Shown piece after piece: positions 4,501-5,437 of a stretch of 5,437 bases of DNA (the first letter of the stretch is position 1; each line of letters starts with the position of its first letter). A model generated the notes under the pieces. That model did no database searches. It had not been told where the DNA came from and worked only from the letters and a program-made list of their open reading frames with translations. Made by a program: the position numbers and the translations under genes. This stretch comes from Thermoplasmata archaeon (GTDB taxonomy: Archaea > Thermoplasmatota > Thermoplasmata > Lutacidiplasmatales > UBA184), in NCBI GenBank assembly GCA_021823085.1, contig JAKAPG010000122.1:1-5437 (forward strand). Reading direction: 5' to 3'.

Positions 4501-5437
4501 ATGCCCGAGCCCCAGCGCTACGAGATGTTCCTCATTGGCGGGTCGTACGACCCATCGAGCGGGAAGCCGGTCGTCGAGCTCTTTGGGCGGACCCGGGATG
4601 GCCATTCGGTGACCGCCCGATACTACGGGTTCAAGCCCTATTTCGAGTTGCGGGACCCCACCCCGGAGACCCAGGAGCGGGTGAAGCAGGACCCGGATTA
4701 CGACGGTTCCCAGGAGATCACGCTCTTGGTGGACGGCAAGGACCGGCCGTGCCTCCGGGTGGAGGTGAAGCTTCCGCACGCCGTACCCAAGTTCCGGACT
4801 ACGTACGGGCTTCCGGACGACGATACGAGCGTGCTTGCGTGCGACATCCCGTTCGCCCATCGTTTCCTCTACGACAAGTTGCGGGCCGGTTCAGCGACCG
4901 TGGCCTTCGCGGCGGTTCCGGAGCCCCCCGACATGGCCCAGCGCTACACCACGGACCAGGTGGTCCATATCGTCGGGGAGATCGAGAGCGCATTGCCGTT
5001 CAAGCCGGAGCTGACCTATCTTTCGTTCGACATCGAAAACTCGCTCAAGGACCGGCGGATATTCTGCCTGTGCGGCGTGGTGCAGCGCGGGGAGGGGCCC
5101 GCCGAGACCTTCGCCCTCGAGGGGGACGAACGCGCGATCCTTGAGGGATTCGTGGCGCAGGTCCGGAAGTGGGACCCCGACATCATCACCGGATACAACA
5201 TCGGGGGCTACGACCTCCCGCTCCTCGAGGAGCGGGCGCAGAAGTTGGGGCTGCCGAAAGGGGCGCTCGCCTTCGGTCGCGATGGCGGCCCGCTCTCCGA
5301 TTTCGGGGACCGGTTGTGGCGAGCCCACGGTCGCGTCATCGCGGATGCCTGGTGGTCGGTCCGTACCATCCTCCACCCGAAGCAGGAGTCTCTCCAGTTC
5401 GTGTCCAATCTGATGCTCGGGGAGGGAAAGATGGACG
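4501..5437 (+). CDS. polB: Family B DNA polymerase, N-terminal part (cut by right edge)
   Basis: The first 312 codons of an archaeal replicative/repair DNA polymerase with 3'-5' proofreading; the frame is open to the window edge, so this is an edge truncation. It aligns colinearly with the N-terminal and exonuclease domains of Pyrococcus PolB. The N-terminal domain keeps the residues lining the uracil read-ahead pocket: Y16, P46/Y47 and V95 correspond to Pfu Y7, P36/Y37 and V93. CDIPFAHRFLYD (114-125) matches the Pfu DIPFAKRYLID stretch. Exo I is LSFDIEN (174-180; D177, E179). Exo II is GYNIGGYDLPLL (231-242; N233, D238). LGEGKMD (306-312) matches the region just before Exo III. The polymerase palm and thumb, and Exo III, lie beyond the edge. 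The catalytic exonuclease residues visible are intact, so proofreading is expected. Full-length relatives have about 770-900 residues. An intein in the downstream palm motifs, common in archaeal PolB, cannot be judged here. Confidence 0.93.
   Translation, partial: MPEPQRYEMFLIGGSYDPSSGKPVVELFGRTRDGHSVTARYYGFKPYFELRDPTPETQERVKQDPDYDGSQEITLLVDGKDRPCLRVEVKLPHAVPKFRTTYGLPDDDTSVLACDIPFAHRFLYDKLRAGSATVAFAAVPEPPDMAQRYTTDQVVHIVGEIESALPFKPELTYLSFDIENSLKDRRIFCLCGVVQRGEGPAETFALEGDERAILEGFVAQVRKWDPDIITGYNIGGYDLPLLEERAQKLGLPKGALAFGRDGGPLSDFGDRLWRAHGRVIADAWWSVRTILHPKQESLQFVSNLMLGEGKMD

Noticed and set aside
3241..4860. 539-codon minus-strand open frame
   Set aside because: Arg/Pro/Gly-rich shadow overlapping both the DadA-like gene on the same strand and the polymerase start on the other. 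Both of those have clear family motifs; this frame has none.
4263..5144. 293-codon plus-strand open frame over the polymerase start
   Set aside because: A different frame from the polymerase, which carries Exo I and Exo II motifs. The frame is Arg/Ala/Gly-rich and has no recognisable domain.
1..5437. Mobile element, CRISPR, toxin-antitoxin or defence system
   Set aside because: No transposase or integrase motifs, no regularly spaced repeats, no terminal inverted repeats, and every sizeable gene is accounted for by metabolic or replication families.

Overview
The window is GC-rich (roughly 60 %) archaeal chromosomal DNA. Three things point to Archaea. The right end carries a euryarchaeal-type family B DNA polymerase. 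The left half carries a free-standing, AspRS-like asparagine synthetase of the archaeal type. Most genes have a TATA-like element about 26 bases before the start codon and little or no Shine-Dalgarno sequence, a leaderless arrangement. This style together with the high GC suggests a GC-rich Thermoplasmatota-like lineage; that placement is an inference and not shown directly.

Layout, left to right. Bases 1-205 hold no gene I can defend, but contain a TATA-like box (89-96) followed at the right distance by a stretch (119-189) able to fold into a 9-bp helix closing two small hairpins. Next on the minus strand are a 70-residue two-helix membrane protein (206-418) and the AspRS-core asparagine synthetase (572-1492). 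A 105-bp divergent control region (1493-1597) carries promoters for both directions, a perfect 11-bp palindrome and a second, wider inverted repeat. To its right, on the plus strand, an Lrp/AsnC-family regulator (1598-2029) is followed 15 bases later by an L-2-hydroxyglutarate oxidase/dehydrogenase LhgO (2045-3250). Converging on LhgO, with 16 bases between the stops, is a minus-strand DadA-like FAD oxidoreductase (3267-4406). A 94-bp divergent promoter region (4407-4500) separates it from the family B DNA polymerase gene, which starts at 4501 and runs off the right edge after 312 codons.

How the genes may work together. Asparagine synthetase, AsnC-family regulator, L-2-hydroxyglutarate oxidase and a D-amino-acid-dehydrogenase-like flavoprotein all touch the aspartate/asparagine/glutamate/2-oxoglutarate node, so 572-4406 reads as a small amino- and 2-hydroxy-acid metabolism cluster under an Lrp-type sensor. 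The asparagine synthetase/AsnC-family divergent pair parallels the E. coli asnA-asnC locus. The polymerase is a housekeeping replication gene that shares only its intergenic promoter region with this cluster. I found no mobile element, CRISPR array, tRNA, rRNA or defence system.
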